Source: DATFVJ01 sp963712955
GTDB lineage: Bacteria > Actinomycetota > Actinomycetes > Streptosporangiales > Streptosporangiaceae
DNA: 64,000 nucleotides
Direction of reading: 5' to 3'
Assembly (NCBI GenBank): GCA_963712955.1
Contig: CAVQKF010000016.1
Span: forward strand, 51,437-115,436
Below are positions 1 to 8,772 of the stretch, piece after piece; within the stretch, counting starts at the first letter, position 1, and the number at the start of each line of letters is the position of its first letter. Both the position numbers and the translations under genes were made by a program. The notes beneath the pieces were generated by a model that saw only the letters and a program-made list of their open reading frames with translations, made no database searches and was not told where the DNA came from.

Positions 1-263
1 CCACCATCGGCGGAGCCCGATACGCGCTTTGGCCGTGGCGTACGGCGCTCGGGGTGGCGTCGGCCTTCGTCGATGACCGCCCTGATCTCCGGTGGGAGCC
101 GGAGCACCTCAGCACCCTTGAGTTGCTGGTACTTCTCGAAGGACATCACGACAGCGGCGGGTGAGCCATAGTGGGTGAGAACGGTCTCTTCGCCGCCGTA
201 ACGGGCGCGGCCCACCACATCGGCGAGGTGCTCGCGTGCTTCGCTGATCGGCATCTCGCTCAT
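1..263 (-). CDS. Phd/YefM-family antitoxin, partial
   Basis: Reading leftward from an ATG at 263, the protein begins MSEMPISEAREHLADVVGRA and continues with a TVLTHYGSPAAVVMSFEKYQ segment. This is the standard Phd/YefM fold: an N-terminal DNA-binding and dimerisation half that ends in a VVMSxEKY-type strand. The family neutralises RelE/YoeB/Doc-type toxins and represses its own promoter. About 87 residues are visible, already close to full length (80-95 aa), and the gene runs off the left edge. A toxin gene would be expected just downstream, outside the window. A TTGTACAA palindrome lies 9 bp upstream of the start and could be the autoregulatory site. Confidence 0.85.
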   Translation of the reverse strand, partial: MSEMPISEAREHLADVVGRARYGGEETVLTHYGSPAAVVMSFEKYQQLKGAEVLRLPPEIRAVIDEGRRHPERRTPRPKRVSGSADG

Positions 264-271
264 GTAGCAAA

Positions 272-279
272 TTGTACAA
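272..279. promoter_or_regulatory. Palindrome upstream of the antitoxin gene
   Basis: TTGTACAA is a perfect 8-bp palindrome immediately upstream of the Phd/YefM start codon. Antitoxins of this family repress their own promoters by binding short palindromes, so this is a candidate operator. It rests on position and symmetry only. Confidence 0.35.
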
Positions 280-829
280 CTTCCTTAGGTGCGGCGGAGT
301 GTCCCCGAGGGATGGTCCGGTGCACGGGAGCCATCACCGGAGACGCGACGCACCCAAGCTTTGAGGATGCCCAACCAGTCCTTCAGGCGAGCGGGGCAGG
401 CGCGCCGGCCGTTGGCTGGACGCCATCCGGCCGGGCAGACCCGCCCCGCCGCCGCCTGCAGTCTCCGACTCCCATCGGCCGGGCTGCGCTCAGGCGCCAG
501 TCAGCGGCGACAGCCGCGGCGGCCGGGTCACCGGGGCGGTGCACGGCATCCCGGGCGAATCAGCCGGGTGGATCTTGTTATTCAGGAACGGCACGGCCAC
601 TCGTACCGATGGGAGAAAGTTGCCGCCGGTCGACTGGCCCGGGGAGCGACCCCCGGACCCCCGCCGGTGCTCCGCAGCACATGATCGGCGCGCCACGCGG
701 CAGCCGTTCGGCACAGCGCTAGCCCGGGGAGCGACCCCGGACCCCCGGACCCCCGCCGGTGCTCCGCAGCACATGATCGGCGCGCCACGCGGCAGCCGTT
801 CGGCAAAAATGGTGGGCTGAAGCGGGAAA
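280..829. other. Gene-free interval upstream of parC
   Basis: About 550 bp. Open frames here have no recognisable protein sequence and overlap each other on both strands. The only structured content is a direct duplication at 637-805 (listed separately) that ends just before the parC start. It probably contains the parC promoter, but no clear -35/-10 pair was identified. Confidence 0.5.
637..805. repeat. Direct duplication of about 77 bp upstream of parC
   Basis: The block at 637-713 recurs at 722-805 almost base for base, separated by 8 bp. The second copy has a few extra bases in its GGACCCCC portion. Both copies share GTGCTCCGCAGCACATGATC and the following GCGCGCCACGCGGC. GTGCTCCGCAGCAC is itself a hairpin-forming inverted repeat. 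The second copy ends 33 bp before the ParC start codon, so the duplication lies in the 5' region of a housekeeping gene. Confidence 0.85.
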
Positions 830-838
830 ATGGGGTGC

Positions 839-3460
839 ATGGCCCGACGGAGCAGTACCACCACCCCCCCGCCGCCCGACGACTTCGAAGAGAAGATCGT
901 CGATATCGACGTCGCCGAGGAGATGCGCAGTAGCTTCCTCGAGTATGCCTACTCGGTCATCTACGAGCGCGCGCTGCCCGACGCCAGGGACGGGATGAAG
1001 CCCGTCCAGCGCCGGATCCTCTACCAGATGAACGAGATGGGCCTGCGGCCCGATCGCGGCCACGTCAAGAGCGCACGGGTGGTCGGCGAAGTGATGGGCC
1101 TGCTGCACCCGCACGGCGACACCGCGATCTACGACGCGCTCGCCCGGATGGCGCAGCCGTGGGCGATGCGCCTTCCGTTGATCGACGGGCACGGCAACTT
1201 CGGCTCGCTCGGCGGTGACGACGCCCCCGCGGCGATGCGCTACACGGAGGTGCGGATGGCGCCCGCGGCCATGGAGATGGTCGCCTCGATCGGCGAGGAG
1301 ACCGTCGGCTTCCGGCCGAACTACGACGGCCAGGAGACCGAGCCCGCAGTCCTTCCGGCCGCCTTCCCGAATCTGCTCGTCAATGGCGCGGCCGGCATCG
1401 CGGTTGGGATGGCCACCAACATGGCGCCGCACAACCTCGGCGAGGTGATCGCAGCGGCCCGGCACCTGATCGACAATCCAGAGGCGACCCTCGACGCCTT
1501 GATGCGTTTCGTGCCAGGCCCGGACCTGCCGACCGGCGGGAAGATCATCGGCCTCGACGGGGTCAGGAACGCCTACCAGTCCGGCCGGGGCACGTTCAGG
1601 ACCCGGGCCGCCACGCGGATCGAGAAGATCAGCCCGCGGCGAACCGGGATCGTCGTCACGCAGCTGCCCTACAACATCGGCCCGGAAAAGGTCATCGCCC
1701 GGATCAAGGAACTGGTGCAGGCGAAGAAACTGGCCGGTATCGCGGACCTGAAGGACCTGACCGACCGGCAGCGTGGCCTGCACCTGCTGATCGAGGTGCG
1801 GAGCGGATTCCACGCAGAAGCGGTACTTGAGGAGCTCTACCGGCTGACTCCGATGGAGGAGTCGTTCGGGATCAACAATGTGGCGATCGTCGACGGCCAG
1901 CCACGCGTGCTCGGCCTGCGCGAATTGCTGCAGGTGTACGTGGATCACCGCATCGAGGTGGTCAGGCGGCGCAGCGAATACCGGCGCCGCAAGCGCGAGG
2001 AGCGGCTGCACCTGGTCGACGGCCTGGTGATCGCCCTGCTCAACATCGACGAGGTCATCCAGGTCATCCGCTCGAGCGAAGACGCCGCGGAGGCGAAACA
2101 GCGGCTGATGGCCGTGTTCGACCTGTCCGAGATCCAGGCGCAGTACATCCTGGACACGCCGCTGCGCAGGCTGACCAAATACGACCGGCTGGAGCTCGAG
2201 CGTGAGCGTGAGACGCTGCGGAGCGAGATCGCCGAACTGACCGCGATCCTTCAGTCGCAGGCCAGGCTGCGCGCGGTCGTTTCCGGCGAGCTCGCGGACA
2301 TCGCCGAGCGGTTCGCCACACCGCGGCGGACGGTGCTGCTCGAAGGCCCGGGCGCGGCGCCGAAGACGGCCGCCGCCGTGCTGGAGGTGGCCGACGACCC
2401 GTGCCGGGTCCTGTTGTCGGCGACCGGCCGGATCGCCCGCTCCGCCGCCGCCGAAGGCTCCGCCGCCGCCGAAGGCTCCGCCGCCGCCGAACGCTCCGCC
2501 GCCGCCGAACGCTCCGCCGCCGCCGAACGCTCCGCCGCCCAGGATCCGCAGCGGCTGCCACTGTCCGCCACGCCCGGCGACGGCGCCGGGGTACCTGTGG
2601 CAGGGCCGCGCGGAGCGCACGACGTCATCTCGTCGGTGGCACATGCGACGGCTCGGGGCAGCGTCGGCGTGGTCACGTCGGCGGGCCGGCTGCTCCGCCT
2701 CAGCGTGCTCGAGCTTCCCGCCCTGCCGCCGAGTGCGCACGCGCCAGGGCTGGCAGGCGGCGCGCCGCTGAGTGAGTTCGTGGCGTTGGCCGCCGGCGAG
2801 ACTGTGGTGGGGTTGACCGGACTCACAACCCTGCGCCCTGACAGTCCCACGCTGGCGCTCGGCACCGCGCAGGGCGTGGTGAAACGGGTGATGCCCGACT
2901 ACGCGCAGGCGCGCGACGAGTTCGAGGTGATCGCGCTGAAGGACGGCGACCGGGTCGTGGGGGCTGTCGAGGCGGCCGATACCGACGATCTGGTGTTCGT
3001 GACCAGCGACGGGCAGTTGCTGCGCTTCGGCGCAGGGTCGGTGCGGCCACAGGGCCGTGCGGCCGCCGGGATGGCGGGGATCAGGCTCTCCGCGGGGACC
3101 CGCGTCGTTTGGTTCGGCTGCGTCGATGTTCGCGGGAGCACCGCAGGCGCCGCCGTCGTGGTGACGGTCGCCGGCAACGCAGGTGCGCTGCCCGGCACGG
3201 CCGCCGCGAGTGTGAAGGTGGCGCCATATGCCGATTTCCCACCGAAGGGCCGCAGCACGGGTGGGGTGCGCTGCCACAGGTTCCTCAGGGGCGAGGACGA
3301 GCTGATCCTCGCGTGGGCGGGTCCCTCCCCCGCCCTCGGCGCCACCGCCACGGGCTCACCTGTTGACCTGCCAGGCCCGTTCGGCAAGCGGGATGGGTCC
3401 GGAGTCGGACTCATCCATCCGCTCGCCGCGGTCGGATCAGGTCTTGCCGTGCAAACATAA
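839..3460 (+). CDS. parC: DNA topoisomerase IV subunit A
   Basis: This is the type II topoisomerase A subunit that breaks and rejoins DNA; in actinomycetes it pairs with the ParE-like gene at 4112-6226 to decatenate chromosomes. The N-terminus has the family motifs FLEYAYSVIYERALPDARDG and KPVQRRILYQM. The catalytic tyrosine lies in the AAMRYTEVRM motif, and the winged-helix and tower regions follow to about residue 500. The C-terminal beta-propeller is recognisable (VLLSATGRIAR, GVVTSAGRLLRL). A run of five 6-residue repeats interrupts it at about residues 535-564. I chose the ATG at 839 (MARRSS) because other actinobacterial ParC proteins begin this way; an ATG at 830 is also in frame. The gene converges on parE with one small gene between them, instead of forming an operon. 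Confidence 0.93.
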   Translation: MARRSSTTTPPPPDDFEEKIVDIDVAEEMRSSFLEYAYSVIYERALPDARDGMKPVQRRILYQMNEMGLRPDRGHVKSARVVGEVMGLLHPHGDTAIYDALARMAQPWAMRLPLIDGHGNFGSLGGDDAPAAMRYTEVRMAPAAMEMVASIGEETVGFRPNYDGQETEPAVLPAAFPNLLVNGAAGIAVGMATNMAPHNLGEVIAAARHLIDNPEATLDALMRFVPGPDLPTGGKIIGLDGVRNAYQSGRGTFRTRAATRIEKISPRRTGIVVTQLPYNIGPEKVIARIKELVQAKKLAGIADLKDLTDRQRGLHLLIEVRSGFHAEAVLEELYRLTPMEESFGINNVAIVDGQPRVLGLRELLQVYVDHRIEVVRRRSEYRRRKREERLHLVDGLVIALLNIDEVIQVIRSSEDAAEAKQRLMAVFDLSEIQAQYILDTPLRRLTKYDRLELERERETLRSEIAELTAILQSQARLRAVVSGELADIAERFATPRRTVLLEGPGAAPKTAAAVLEVADDPCRVLLSATGRIARSAAAEGSAAAEGSAAAERSAAAERSAAAERSAAQDPQRLPLSATPGDGAGVPVAGPRGAHDVISSVAHATARGSVGVVTSAGRLLRLSVLELPALPPSAHAPGLAGGAPLSEFVALAAGETVVGLTGLTTLRPDSPTLALGTAQGVVKRVMPDYAQARDEFEVIALKDGDRVVGAVEAADTDDLVFVTSDGQLLRFGAGSVRPQGRAAAGMAGIRLSAGTRVVWFGCVDVRGSTAGAAVVVTVAGNAGALPGTAAASVKVAPYADFPPKGRSTGGVRCHRFLRGEDELILAWAGPSPALGATATGSPVDLPGPFGKRDGSGVGLIHPLAAVGSGLAVQT
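2441..2530 (+). repeat. 18-bp in-frame tandem repeat in parC (5 copies)
   Basis: Five head-to-tail copies of TCCGCCGCCGCCGAAGGC (two copies) or its AACGC variant (three copies) encode SAAAEG/SAAAER. They fall in a loop between the first two strands of the ParC beta-propeller, where length change is likely to be tolerated. The unit is a multiple of three, so copy-number change keeps the frame. Confidence 0.95.
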
Positions 3461-3516
3461 GCTCCCGCTTGTTGCGGACGGCGCCGGTGCTGGGTTCAGC
3501 AGGGCAGAATGGGCGC

Positions 3517-4086
3517 ATGCCGGCTGTTAGCTCGTTCATGGTGCCGCTCGGCACACCCGCTCCCGACTTCAGGCTCCCATCCGTCGGCGGTCACACGATC
3601 GCGCTCGGGGACTTCGCCCACGCACCCGCGTTGCTCGTCGCTTTCCTGTCCAACCACTGCCCCTACGTGCGGCACATCGAGGGCGCTCTCGGCCGAATGG
3701 TCGCCGACTACGCGGGCACCGGCTTCGCCGCGGTCGGGATCGGCAGCAATGACGCGGCCCGCTACCCTGACGATGACGTGGCGCACCTGGCCGAGCAGGC
3801 CCGGCGGGCCGGCTTCGACTTCCCCTACCTGGTCGATGAGACGCAGGAGGCGGCGAAGGCCTACCGTGCGGCGTGCACGCCGGACTTCTTCCTTTACGGC
3901 GCCGACCGCAAGCTCGCCTACCGTGGCGAGATGGACGGCGCACGCCCTTCAAACGACGTGCCCAACGACGGCCGGGTGCTTCGCGCGGCCATCGACCTCG
4001 TTCTCAGTTCCAGGCCTGTGCCCGAGCCGCAGAAGCCCAGCCTGGGCTGCAGCCTCAAGTGGAAGCCGGGGAACGAGCCCGCCTGA
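3517..4086 (+). CDS. Thioredoxin-like / AhpC-TSA family protein
   Basis: About 189 residues with the AhpC/TSA thioredoxin fold. GTPAPDFRLPS opens the domain, and SNHCPYVRHIE carries the single N-terminal cysteine where the peroxidatic or redox Cys sits. A C-terminal GCSLKWKPGNEP motif is typical of the actinobacterial 'thioredoxin family protein' group. The likely role is thiol-dependent peroxide or disulfide reduction in the cytosol; no signal peptide is seen. The ATG at 3517 (MPAVSSFMVPLG) fits the family start better than the upstream TTG at 3469. It sits between convergent parC and parE and shares no obvious function with them. Confidence 0.8.
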   Translation: MPAVSSFMVPLGTPAPDFRLPSVGGHTIALGDFAHAPALLVAFLSNHCPYVRHIEGALGRMVADYAGTGFAAVGIGSNDAARYPDDDVAHLAEQARRAGFDFPYLVDETQEAAKAYRAACTPDFFLYGADRKLAYRGEMDGARPSNDVPNDGRVLRAAIDLVLSSRPVPEPQKPSLGCSLKWKPGNEPA

Positions 4087-4111
4087 TCGCCGTCGGCTGG
4101 CCTCCAACCCG

Positions 4112-6226
4112 TCAGACGTCGATGCGGGAGGGATCAAGCTCGGCGGAGCCGCTCACGATGAAGTCGCGGCGTGGGGCGACCTCGTTGCCCATCAGCAAGT
4201 CGAACATGACAGCGGCGGCGGCCGTATCGTCGACCCGGATCCGGCGGAGCGTACGGCGCCGCGGGTCCATCGTCGTCTCGGCGAGCTGCCCCGCATCCAT
4301 CTCGCCGAGGCCCTTATAGCGCTGGACAGGCTCGCGCCAGCGCTGGCCCTTTCGCTCGAGTTCGAGCAGGCTGCGGTGAAGCTCCGCGTCGGAGTACGTA
4401 TAACGGAACTTCTGCTGGCCCTTGCGGGGATTCGTCAGCTCGATCCGGTGCAGCGGCGGTACCGCGGCGAATACGCGTCCGGCGTCGAGCATCGGCCGCA
4501 GGTACCTGTGGAACAGCGTGAGCAGCAGGGTCCGGATGTGCGCGCCGTCGACATCCGCGTCGGCCATGAAGATGATCCGCTGATAACGCGCCGCGTCGAG
4601 GTCGAAAGTGCGCCCCGAGCCGGCGCCGAGCACCTGGATGATCGCGGCGCACTCGGTGTTCTTGAGCATGTCGGCCAGCGAGGCCTTCTGCACGTTAAGG
4701 ATCTTGCCGCGGATCGGCAGCAGCGCCTGGAACTCCGAGTCCCTTGCCAGCTTGGCCGTGCCCAGGGCTGAGTCGCCCTCAACGATGAACAGTTCGCTGC
4801 GGTCGTCGGCGGACCGGCAGTCGACCAGCTTCGCGGGCAGCGCGGAACTCGCGAGCGCGCTCTTGCGGCGCTGGTTCTCCCGGTGCTCGCGAGCGGCGAT
4901 CCGTGCCTTGGCCGCGGAGACGACCTTCTCGAGTACCGCACGCCCCTGCTGCTTCTGGCCACGCTTGGGCTCGGTGAAGAAAGAGCGAAGCTCCTGCCCG
5001 ACGACCTGCGCCACGATCTTCGAGGCGGCAGGCGTGCCGAGCACCTCCTTGGTCTGGCCCTCGAACTGCGGCTCGGGCAGCCGGACCGCCACCACGGCGG
5101 TCATCCCTTCTCCCACGTCCTCCTTGGTCACCGGGTCGTCGCCGTTCTTGAGCAGCCTGACGCCGCGCAACTGCTCGTTGAGGGTGCGGACGAGGGCCCG
5201 TTCGAAGCCGGCGACATGCGTGCCACCGTTCGGCGTCGCGATGACGTTCACGAACGAGCGGGTGACGCTGTCGTACCCGCTCCCCCAGCGCAGCGCGACG
5301 TCGACGGCGAGTTCGCGTTCCACATCGGCGGGAGTCATGTGCCCGTGCTCGTCGAGCACGGGCACGGTTTCGGTGAACCGCCCGGAACCCGACAGCCGCA
5401 CCACGTCGGTGACGGCCTCACCGGCCGCCAGATGGGCGCAGAACTCGCTGATGCCGCCATCGAACCTGAACTCCTGCTCGGCACCGCGGCCTGCCTGACC
5501 AGGCTGCTGGTCACGCGCATCGACCACGCACACAGTAAGCCCAGGCACGAGGTAGGAGGTCTGGCGGGCACGTTCTGCCAGCGCGCTGAACGGGATCTCC
5601 GCGTCGCGCAGGAAGATCTGCCGATCCGGCCAGAACCGGATCCTTGTACCCGTCACCCGCTTGGCGATCCTGCGCACCTGACGCAGGCCCGGCAGCGGGG
5701 TGAATGGTGCCTGCGGGCCTGGGCCTGCGAACTCGCCTGGCACGCCGCGCCTGAAGCTGACGGCGTGGGTGTGGCCACCGCGGTCGACCTCCACATCCAG
5801 CCGCGCGGACAGCGCGTTCACCACCGAAGCCCCGACCCCGTGCAGTCCGCCGGACGCGGTGTAGGAACCACCGCCGAACTTGCCGCCGGCATGCAGCCGC
5901 GTCATCACAAGCTCCACGCCGGTCAGGCGGGTTTTGGGTTCGGTGTCGACAGGGATCCCGCGACCGTCGTCACGCACCTGCGCGCTGCCGTCGGCGTGCG
6001 TCGTAACCTCGATCCGAGAGCAGTATCCAGCGAGTGCCTCGTCCACCGAGTTGTCGAAGATCTCCCACAGGCAGTGCAGCAGACCCCGGCTGTCGGTGGA
6101 GCCGATGTACATGCCAGGGCGCTTGCGGACCGCGTCGAGGCCGTCGAGCACCGACAGGTGATGCGCCGTATAGGCATCGGCGCCGGCAGGTGCTCCGGGC
6201 ACAGGCGTACTAATGGGCGCGGTCAC
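4112..6226 (-). CDS. parE: DNA topoisomerase IV subunit B (GyrB-like)
   Basis: 704 residues, the ATPase subunit of topoisomerase IV and partner of ParC. The GHKL ATPase region is intact: RKRPGMYIGSTDSRGLLH, EIFDNSVDEALAG, DDGRGIPV and GGLHGVGASVVNALS. The Toprim domain has VEGDSALG and DADVDGAHIRTLLL, and the C-terminal GyrB motif RYKGLGEMDAGQL is present. The stretch after GEFAGPGPQ carries the short insertions normal for actinobacterial ParE. It is transcribed toward parC. The 350 bp upstream are shared with the divergent DUF7455 gene. Confidence 0.93.
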   Translation of the reverse strand: MTAPISTPVPGAPAGADAYTAHHLSVLDGLDAVRKRPGMYIGSTDSRGLLHCLWEIFDNSVDEALAGYCSRIEVTTHADGSAQVRDDGRGIPVDTEPKTRLTGVELVMTRLHAGGKFGGGSYTASGGLHGVGASVVNALSARLDVEVDRGGHTHAVSFRRGVPGEFAGPGPQAPFTPLPGLRQVRRIAKRVTGTRIRFWPDRQIFLRDAEIPFSALAERARQTSYLVPGLTVCVVDARDQQPGQAGRGAEQEFRFDGGISEFCAHLAAGEAVTDVVRLSGSGRFTETVPVLDEHGHMTPADVERELAVDVALRWGSGYDSVTRSFVNVIATPNGGTHVAGFERALVRTLNEQLRGVRLLKNGDDPVTKEDVGEGMTAVVAVRLPEPQFEGQTKEVLGTPAASKIVAQVVGQELRSFFTEPKRGQKQQGRAVLEKVVSAAKARIAAREHRENQRRKSALASSALPAKLVDCRSADDRSELFIVEGDSALGTAKLARDSEFQALLPIRGKILNVQKASLADMLKNTECAAIIQVLGAGSGRTFDLDAARYQRIIFMADADVDGAHIRTLLLTLFHRYLRPMLDAGRVFAAVPPLHRIELTNPRKGQQKFRYTYSDAELHRSLLELERKGQRWREPVQRYKGLGEMDAGQLAETTMDPRRRTLRRIRVDDTAAAAVMFDLLMGNEVAPRRDFIVSGSAELDPSRIDV

Positions 6227-6580
6227 GGGTGGTCTCCTCCAGGCGCGGGATCCTCGCCAGTAGCGGGGACAGATGCCTCACCGTAGGGTAGCTGGTCCCG
6301 CTGACAACACGGGAAAGGCACGCCGCAGGCCGGTGCGTGAGCGTACAGAGTATCGGATTATGACGTTTACGTGGGCGAATCCAGCTACTGAGGTGAACGG
6401 GGGCGTTACATTAGGTCGGCCGTGACCTAGGTCACCTCACGAGGGACTTTCGCTCGTGGCGTACGACGAGTCGGATTGGGAACGTGGAGGTCCGGTTAGG
6501 TGTTGTGCTGAGCTGAGAGTCATCAAAGATTTACCGGCCGGAACGCTCAAAGGAAGCCAGCTGAAGGCGAGGAAGCGACG

Positions 6581-6805
6581 TTGACCGGAGCTCTAGCCCC
6601 CATCAAGCCGCTCACTGCCGCGGACCGGTGTGACCGCTGCGGTGCCCAGGCATACGTCCGCGTCCTGCTCCCCAACTCGGGGGAGCTGCTGTTCTGTGCG
6701 CATCACAACAGGCAGCACGGGCCGGTGCTGACCAAGGTAGCGGTGGAAATCCAAGACGAGACCGAACGGCTCTCGCGCGCCGAGGAGACGACGCGCGAGC
6801 GCTGA
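6581..6805 (+). CDS. DUF7455 small zinc-binding protein
   Basis: 74 residues with CDRCGAQAYVRV near the N-terminus and LLFCAHHNRQH in the middle, a C-x2-C plus C-x2-H set that should bind one metal ion. This matches the conserved actinobacterial DUF7455 family, whose function is unknown; it commonly lies near topoisomerase IV and hrdB. The start is a TTG preceded by GAGGAAG at a normal distance. A perfect 12-bp stem terminator follows the stop codon. Confidence 0.8.
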   Translation: MTGALAPIKPLTAADRCDRCGAQAYVRVLLPNSGELLFCAHHNRQHGPVLTKVAVEIQDETERLSRAEETTRER

Positions 6806-6815
6806 GCCCGTTCGA

Positions 6816-6854
6816 CTGCGCCCCGCCTCCCGGATGGGTGGCGGGGCGCAGTTT
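6816..6854 (+). terminator. Intrinsic terminator after DUF7455
   Basis: CTGCGCCCCGCC (6816-6827) pairs perfectly with GGCGGGGCGCAG (6840-6851), giving a 12-bp GC-rich stem with a 12-nt loop and TTT after it. The U-tract is short, as is usual in actinomycetes. Confidence 0.8.
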
Positions 6855-7115
6855 CGCCCCCTGCTTGCCTTGTTCCACCCACGCCCGCACAGACGGGGAC
6901 GCACTGGCGCAACGCGCTGCTGACACAATGAGGGTCATGCGGCACCTGCGGGTTCCCGGCGGCTGCGGCGGTGGCGTGAAGCTCCCCAAGATTCCGCTTT
7001 TCTGCACCGACGGTGGATCTGCTTGTCCCGCTCGGCTGACAAGGCCGCGAGGCATTCGCCAGGATCGCCTGCCGTTTGCCGGGTACGTTCATACCCAGTA
7101 AAGGGAGGTATGACA

Positions 7116-8003
7116 GTGGCGCGCAAGGACGGTAAGGCGAAGGCCGCGGCCGGTAAGACCGGTCACGCAGGTCTCAAACGGCTGCCGAAGCGTATCTACT
7201 ATGACGAGCTGGTGCGCCTGCAGGCGGAAGTCGTCAAGCTCCAGGAGTGGGTGCGCGCCGAGCGTGCACGCGTCGTCGTGATCTTCGAAGGCCGTGACGC
7301 GGCAGGCAAGGGGAGCACGATCAAGCGGGTCACCCAGTACCTCAATCCCCGCGTCGCCAGGATCGCCGCGCTGCCGGCGCCGACCGAACGCGAGCGAACG
7401 CAGTGGTACTTCCAGCGCTATGTTGAGCACCTTCCCGCGGCTGGCCAGATCGTGTTGTTCGACCGTAGCTGGTACAACCGGGCCGGCGTTGAGCATGTGA
7501 TGGGCTTTTGCACCAAGGAGGAATACAAAAGGTTCCTCCACCAGTGCCCGATCTTCGAGCGGCTGCTCGTCGAGGAGGGGATCCTGCTCCGTAAGTACTG
7601 GTTCTCTGTAAGCGACGCCGAGCAGGAGATCCGGTTCAAGTCCAGGCTGCACGATCCGATGCGCCGCTGGAAGCTTTCAACGATGGACCTGGAGTCGATC
7701 ACCAAATGGGAGGACTACTCGCGCGCCAAGGACGAGATGTTCGTCCACACCGACATCCCGGAGGCGCCATGGTACGTCGTGGAGAGCGACGATAAGCGGC
7801 GCGCCAGGATCAACATGATCGCGCACTTGATCGCGAGCATCCCCTATCACGATGTCCAGTGGCTGCCGCTGCAGTTGCCGTCGCGTCCGGCCTCGCACGG
7901 CTATGTGCGGATGCCGCGCGACTCGCAGACCTATGTAGCAGACCACGCGGCCACGCTGCTCGCGCCGAGTGGTGCTGCGGACGGCCGGGATAGGCCCAGA
8001 TAA
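7116..8003 (+). CDS. ppk2: Polyphosphate kinase 2 (PPK2)
   Basis: About 295 residues. PPK2 transfers phosphate between polyphosphate and nucleoside diphosphates (usually toward NTP). The Walker A loop FEGRDAAGKGSTIKR lies near residues 55-70. LFDRSWYNRAGVEHVMGFC carries the Walker B-like DR pair and the lid segment. KWEDYSRAKDEMFVHTD and the C-terminal arginine-rich tail are typical of single-domain (class I) PPK2. AAGGGAGG at 7101-7108 is well spaced for the GTG at 7116 but almost touches the ATG at 7110, so I prefer GTG. Convergent with the GntR gene, 20 bp away. Confidence 0.92.
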   Translation: MARKDGKAKAAAGKTGHAGLKRLPKRIYYDELVRLQAEVVKLQEWVRAERARVVVIFEGRDAAGKGSTIKRVTQYLNPRVARIAALPAPTERERTQWYFQRYVEHLPAAGQIVLFDRSWYNRAGVEHVMGFCTKEEYKRFLHQCPIFERLLVEEGILLRKYWFSVSDAEQEIRFKSRLHDPMRRWKLSTMDLESITKWEDYSRAKDEMFVHTDIPEAPWYVVESDDKRRARINMIAHLIASIPYHDVQWLPLQLPSRPASHGYVRMPRDSQTYVADHAATLLAPSGAADGRDRPR

Positions 8004-8022
8004 AGCTGTGACGTGAGATTGG

Positions 8023-8268
8023 TCACAGTTCCCGCCGCGGCACGACGAAGTGACCCTTGCCTGCCGCCGAGCGGATCAGGCCGGCCTCCCGCAGCAGGCC
8101 GAGCGCCCGCTCAGCGGTGCCCTGCGAGCACTCATACTCCTGCGCCAGCGTCTTCACGGACGGGATGCGGCCGGTCAGTTCCCCGCGCTCGATCTGGCCA
8201 CGGATGACGCTGGCGAGCTGTTCATAGAGCGGCTCCGGCGAGTCATGATCCAAGCTCACAATGATCAT
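8023..8268 (-). CDS. GntR-family regulator, DNA-binding domain only
   Basis: 81 residues: PLYEQLASVIRGQIERGELTG, then IPSVKTLAQEYECSQGTAERAL as the helix-turn-helix, then GLIRSAAGKGHFVV as the wing. No effector domain follows, so this is the short stand-alone GntR type common in actinomycetes. TACAAT on the minus strand at 8272-8267 would make a good -10 box, placing the transcript start at the GTG at 8259. The mRNA may therefore be leaderless and start there instead of at the ATG at 8268. It is divergent from the small gene at 8438. Confidence 0.85.
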   Translation of the reverse strand: MIIVSLDHDSPEPLYEQLASVIRGQIERGELTGRIPSVKTLAQEYECSQGTAERALGLLREAGLIRSAAGKGHFVVPRREL

Positions 8269-8270
8269 TG
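8259..8270. promoter_or_regulatory. Palindrome over the gntR start and -10 box
   Basis: CAATGATCATTG is a perfect 12-bp palindrome that overlaps the proposed TACAAT -10 element and the start codon of the GntR gene. The location is ideal for autorepression by the GntR protein. The assignment is by symmetry and position. Confidence 0.4.
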
Positions 8271-8437
8271 TAGGGAACCTGTGTGTTCACCTGCGTATTC
8301 CGGTGTCCCTCTAGGCATCCATAGGGACCTGGTGCACGGTGCCGTTTAGTGCCGTCCCGTGGGGCCATTCGGAAATCGCATCCCCTGCGGGGCGGTGCCA
8401 CCACCACCACCATCACCACCGACGGACGGAGGACCGA

Positions 8438-8665
8438 ATGCCAGCCCCCATGGTTCCCACCGCGCAGGATGTGGCCGACCGCGAGAAGCTGGTCAGGCTC
8501 TACGGTGAGCACTACTGGATCTCGCATGTCAACGGCCGCTGGATGGGCACCCCACGCCCACGCCAGGCAGACGTGCTCACCAGCTCCAACCCGGAGGGCC
8601 TCGCGTACAAGCTGGCGCAGGCATGCGCCCAGCGTGAGGCCACCGACCTGAGCGGCCTCACGTAA
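8438..8665 (+). CDS. Small conserved hypothetical protein
   Basis: 75 residues starting MPAPMVPTAQDVADREKLVR, with GGAGG at 8428-8432 five bases before the ATG. YWISHVNGRWMGTPRPRQAD is the most distinctive part, rich in aromatic residues and spaced like a small beta-sheet. No known domain was recognised. It is divergent from the GntR gene and may be under its control. A run of CAC/CAT triplets just upstream (8399-8420) would encode histidines in the longer in-frame open frame but lies outside the protein if the ATG at 8438 is used. Confidence 0.6.
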   Translation: MPAPMVPTAQDVADREKLVRLYGEHYWISHVNGRWMGTPRPRQADVLTSSNPEGLAYKLAQACAQREATDLSGLT

Positions 8666-8772
8666 CAGAGAGTGACCGGGGCCCTAGATCGTTTGACCGG
8701 AAACCCGGCCCGTGATCCGGGCGTGCTTGGCGCTGACCGTGAACTGGTGGCGTGCGAGCAGGTTCCTGCGTC

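Noticed and set aside
719..3277. 852-codon open frame on the minus strand across parC
   Set aside because: It is the antisense shadow of parC. High-GC coding DNA leaves long open frames on the opposite strand, and its translation has no recognisable domain.
8399..8421. Run of CAC/CAT triplets that would encode a polyhistidine stretch
   Set aside because: With the better start at 8438 (GGAGG at the right distance) it lies in the 5' UTR; treated as simple-sequence DNA.
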